16,802 nucleotides of DNA from Oscillospiraceae bacterium (GTDB lineage Bacteria; Bacillota; Clostridia; Oscillospirales; Ruminococcaceae): contig JAIEDJ010000075.1 of NCBI GenBank assembly GCA_029068025.1, forward strand, positions 1 to 16,802, in the 5' to 3' direction. Below the pieces are notes generated by a model. It was not told the DNA's origin and ran no database searches. It saw nothing but the letters and a program-made list of their open reading frames with translations. Positions 14,772-16,802 of the stretch are shown here, piece by piece. Position 1 is the first letter of the stretch. The number at the start of each line of letters is the position of its first letter. The translations under genes were made by a program, and so were the position numbers.

Positions 14772-15437
14772 ATGTACAAGAAACAAATGACATTTCAACG
14801 AATAGTATGTCTGGCGCTGCTTGTTGCAGGTGCCCTTGTGTTTATCTATTCGCTCGGTCTTATGACCGGTATGTACAACGGCATTTATCTGACATACAGA
14901 AACGGCCCCAGAGATGGCTATCAGTTTGAGGGAACAGAACTCTATCTGGATATGCAGCCGTTTAATCAAAGTCTGACAATGGTCGGGATCGGCCTCATTC
15001 TTGTGAGTCTGTTCAACTTTGTTATGGGTACGAGCAGCCGCAGGAAATATTATATCGGCAATTATGTATCCATCGCCGTATCAACTGTTTGCAACGTTGG
15101 CGCAACATTCTGGGCGATGACGGCACTTCTTCAATACAAGCACGACTATCTGACAAAGATCCATTGGCCCGAATTCAGACCTGAGATAGGTGACGAGGGT
15201 ACGTGGTGCTTTTTAAATCCCGAAACCAACGTTTGGGAGCCTTCAAGAATGTGGGAACTGATCACTAGCAGAGGCGGTGTTTGCTCTAATTCGACCTTCT
15301 GGTTTGATGTGAGCTATGTCGTTTTTGGTCTGCTTATCCTTTGCACCGTGCTGCTTATTGTAAATATGGTTTTGAAAATTATCGTGATGAATAGTGAGAA
15401 GCGTTTGATCGGAAGAAGAAAGGATGTAAGAGCATGA
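14772..15437 (+). CDS. Four-span membrane protein of the transporter operon, unknown
   Basis: A 221-residue protein not recognised as any known transporter subunit. Membrane segments lie at about 11-34, 67-88, 96-120 and 178-205. Basic residues flank the loops predicted to be inside (SSRRKYY at about 88-94; KRLIGRRKDVRA at the end). This puts both ends in the cytoplasm, with two external loops. The second external loop (about 121-177) is long, rich in Trp and Pro, and has two cysteines (146, 171) that could form a disulfide. AAAGGAAGG precedes the ATG. It overlaps the next gene by 4 bases (ATGA), so the two are translationally coupled. Position between binding protein and ATPase suggests an accessory transporter subunit. 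Confidence 0.75.
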   Translation: MYKKQMTFQRIVCLALLVAGALVFIYSLGLMTGMYNGIYLTYRNGPRDGYQFEGTELYLDMQPFNQSLTMVGIGLILVSLFNFVMGTSSRRKYYIGNYVSIAVSTVCNVGATFWAMTALLQYKHDYLTKIHWPEFRPEIGDEGTWCFLNPETNVWEPSRMWELITSRGGVCSNSTFWFDVSYVVFGLLILCTVLLIVNMVLKIIVMNSEKRLIGRRKDVRA

Positions 15438-15949
15438 CCTTAAATAATGATACCCTCATCAAAAAGGATCGTTTGCGCTACACCAAGAACAAACTTTCCG
15501 CCAATCTTACCTATCTTTCGATAGTGTTTAACACGCTTTATTTTGTCTGTTTATATAGCTCCGATATCAAAAGACAATATGTCGGCGAAAGCTACTATGT
15601 CTGGATGGTCGGAATATCGGTTCTTTACAATCTCGTTTTTATGCTTGCAGCTTTCCTTTGCTCCGAGGGTGTGAAGAGCTATAACATCAAACACGGTTTC
15701 GCTCTGATAATAGTAGGGGCGGCTCAGATCGCGCGTATTTTTATCTGGCCTATGGATCTTCACGCTAAGGAAGTGACAGGTCCGACCGGGACCGAACTCG
15801 TTATGCCGGATGGACAGTTCCTTCGCTGCGTGATCTATCTGGTTGGCTCGGCGGCATTGTGTGTGATCGCCGGTGTGATCGCCGTAATCAAGACTACAAC
15901 GCTCAGAAGCTATGAAGCAGAGCTGAAAAGAAGAGGTAGCAAGCCATGA
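15434..15949 (+). CDS. Second four-span membrane protein of the transporter operon, unknown
   Basis: A 171-residue protein with a basic, cytoplasmic-looking N-terminus (KKDRLRYTKNK), membrane segments at about 24-42, 56-76, 87-105 and 131-152, and a basic C-terminus (LRSYEAELKRRGSKP). No family is recognised. It is similar in topology to the preceding protein but shorter, so the two could be distant paralogues or partners. It overlaps both neighbours by 4 bases (ATGA at each end), which ties its translation to the preceding membrane protein and to the ATPase. Confidence 0.75.
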   Translation: MTLNNDTLIKKDRLRYTKNKLSANLTYLSIVFNTLYFVCLYSSDIKRQYVGESYYVWMVGISVLYNLVFMLAAFLCSEGVKSYNIKHGFALIIVGAAQIARIFIWPMDLHAKEVTGPTGTELVMPDGQFLRCVIYLVGSAALCVIAGVIAVIKTTTLRSYEAELKRRGSKP

Positions 15950-16802
15950 GTGATCTTAAATTACAGCATCTTGATAAAATTTATGACAACAAGGTTCAAG
16001 CTGTATTTGACTTCAACCTTGATATTAGGGATGGTGAATTTATCGTTCTTGTCGGTCCTTCCGGCTGTGGAAAGTCCACCACACTGCGTATGGTTGCGGG
16101 ATTGGAGGATATTTCTGCCGGCAATCTGATCATCGATGGCAGGGATGTTACAAAGATGCCGCCTAAGGATCGCGATATTGCGATGGTTTTCCAGAACTAC
16201 GCTCTGTATGGTCATATGACCATTTACGAGAATATGGCTTTTTCACTTACTCTTCGTAAGGAAAATAAAAACGAAATTCACCAGAAGGTTTTGTCGGCAG
16301 CTGAGATACTCGGTCTTACCGATCAGCTCAACAAGAAGCCGAATCAGCTTTCCGGCGGTCAAAGACAAAGAGTTGCAATGGGACGTGCGATCGTTCGTAC
16401 TCCTAAGGTATTCTTGTTCGACGAGCCGCTTTCAAACCTTGACGCTAAGCTGCGCGGAGCTACGCGCCGTGAGATACTTCTGCTTCACAAGCGTCTCAGA
16501 GCGACTATGATCTACGTAACGCATGACCAGACAGAGGCTTTGACTCTTGCGGACAGGATCGTATGTATGTCTATGGGACACGTTCAGCAGGTCGGAACAC
16601 CGCTTGAGCTGTATGATACGCCTGCGAATCTCTTCGTAGCGTCCTTTATCGGACTGCCTCCGATGAATATGTTTGAGGTGGAGATCAAGAACGGTCAGGC
16701 GATTTGCTCGGATTTCAGTGTTGATCTTACCGCTGACGAAAAGCAGATGCTTTCCCGCTATGAGGACAGAACCGTTGTTCTCGGTGTTCGTCCCGAGAAT
16801 AT
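15946..16802 (+). CDS. ABC transporter ATPase, MsmX/UgpC type (cut by the window end)
   Basis: The first 285 residues of the nucleotide-binding subunit, starting MSDLKLQHLDKIYDN at an ATG that overlaps the preceding stop by 4 bases. All ATPase motifs are present: Walker A GPSGCGKST (37-45), the Q-loop glutamine in VFQNYALYGHMT (Gln83), signature LSGGQ (135-139), Walker B VFLFDEP (155-161), D-loop SNLDAK and the switch histidine in VTHDQTEA (His193). The start of the C-terminal regulatory domain of the MalK/UgpC group (GVRPEN) is reached at the edge. It should power uptake through the two permeases. LplBC-type systems often lack a dedicated ATPase and share one, so a local ATPase gene is notable. 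Roughly 80-100 residues are probably missing. Confidence 0.93.
   Translation, partial: MSDLKLQHLDKIYDNKVQAVFDFNLDIRDGEFIVLVGPSGCGKSTTLRMVAGLEDISAGNLIIDGRDVTKMPPKDRDIAMVFQNYALYGHMTIYENMAFSLTLRKENKNEIHQKVLSAAEILGLTDQLNKKPNQLSGGQRQRVAMGRAIVRTPKVFLFDEPLSNLDAKLRGATRREILLLHKRLRATMIYVTHDQTEALTLADRIVCMSMGHVQQVGTPLELYDTPANLFVASFIGLPPMNMFEVEIKNGQAICSDFSVDLTADEKQMLSRYEDRTVVLGVRPEN

Overview
The window looks like chromosomal DNA from an anaerobic Gram-positive of the class Clostridia, most likely a gut Oscillospirales/Ruminococcaceae-type organism. The evidence is AGGAGG-type ribosome binding sites, strong TTGACA/TATAAT promoters, compact overlapping operons, Sec/lipobox lipoproteins, LplB/YtcP-type sugar permeases and the style of the lysA product. 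This placement is inferred from style, not from a marker gene. No rRNA, tRNA, CRISPR array, transposase or phage gene was found.

Layout, left to right. (1) 1-100: two rho-independent terminators from an upstream unit. (2) 111-2481: a promoter with consensus spacing, then four tightly packed plus-strand genes: an alpha/beta hydrolase, two small membrane proteins and a TPR-like protein. (3) 2482-2764: an intergenic region with a perfect-arm three-stem structure. (4) 2765-4577: a small membrane protein and a diaminopimelate decarboxylase (lysA), closed by a terminator. The lysA reading frame carries about 24 extra codons made almost entirely of hairpins. (5) 4624-7349, minus strand: a small lipoprotein gene and a membrane-bound EAL-domain c-di-GMP phosphodiesterase, each with its own promoter. 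(6) 7426-9359, minus strand: an AraC-family regulator and a pectinesterase without a signal peptide. (7) 9441-16802, plus strand and divergent from the pectinesterase: a seven-gene operon, cut by the window edge. It encodes a multi-span membrane protein resembling an ECF S-component, two LplB/YtcP-type permeases, a very large lipoprotein solute-binding protein, two unknown four-span membrane proteins and an MsmX/UgpC-type ATPase.

How the genes may work together. Regions 6 and 7 read as one locus. The transporter probably imports a pectin-derived oligosaccharide. The cytoplasmic pectinesterase would then remove methyl esters inside the cell, and the AraC protein would control the locus. Immediately upstream of the transporter promoter lie three copies of an AT..CCGAAA-like box at exactly 20-bp spacing, the arrangement expected for an AraC-family activator. 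The pectinesterase is divergently transcribed from the same 331-bp intergenic region. The substrate and the regulator-operator pairing are inferences.

The most unusual items are the palindromic in-frame insertion in lysA, the three-stem element upstream of its operon, the phased repeats, the two unknown membrane proteins built into an ABC operon, and the hairpins bracketing the solute-binding-protein gene.
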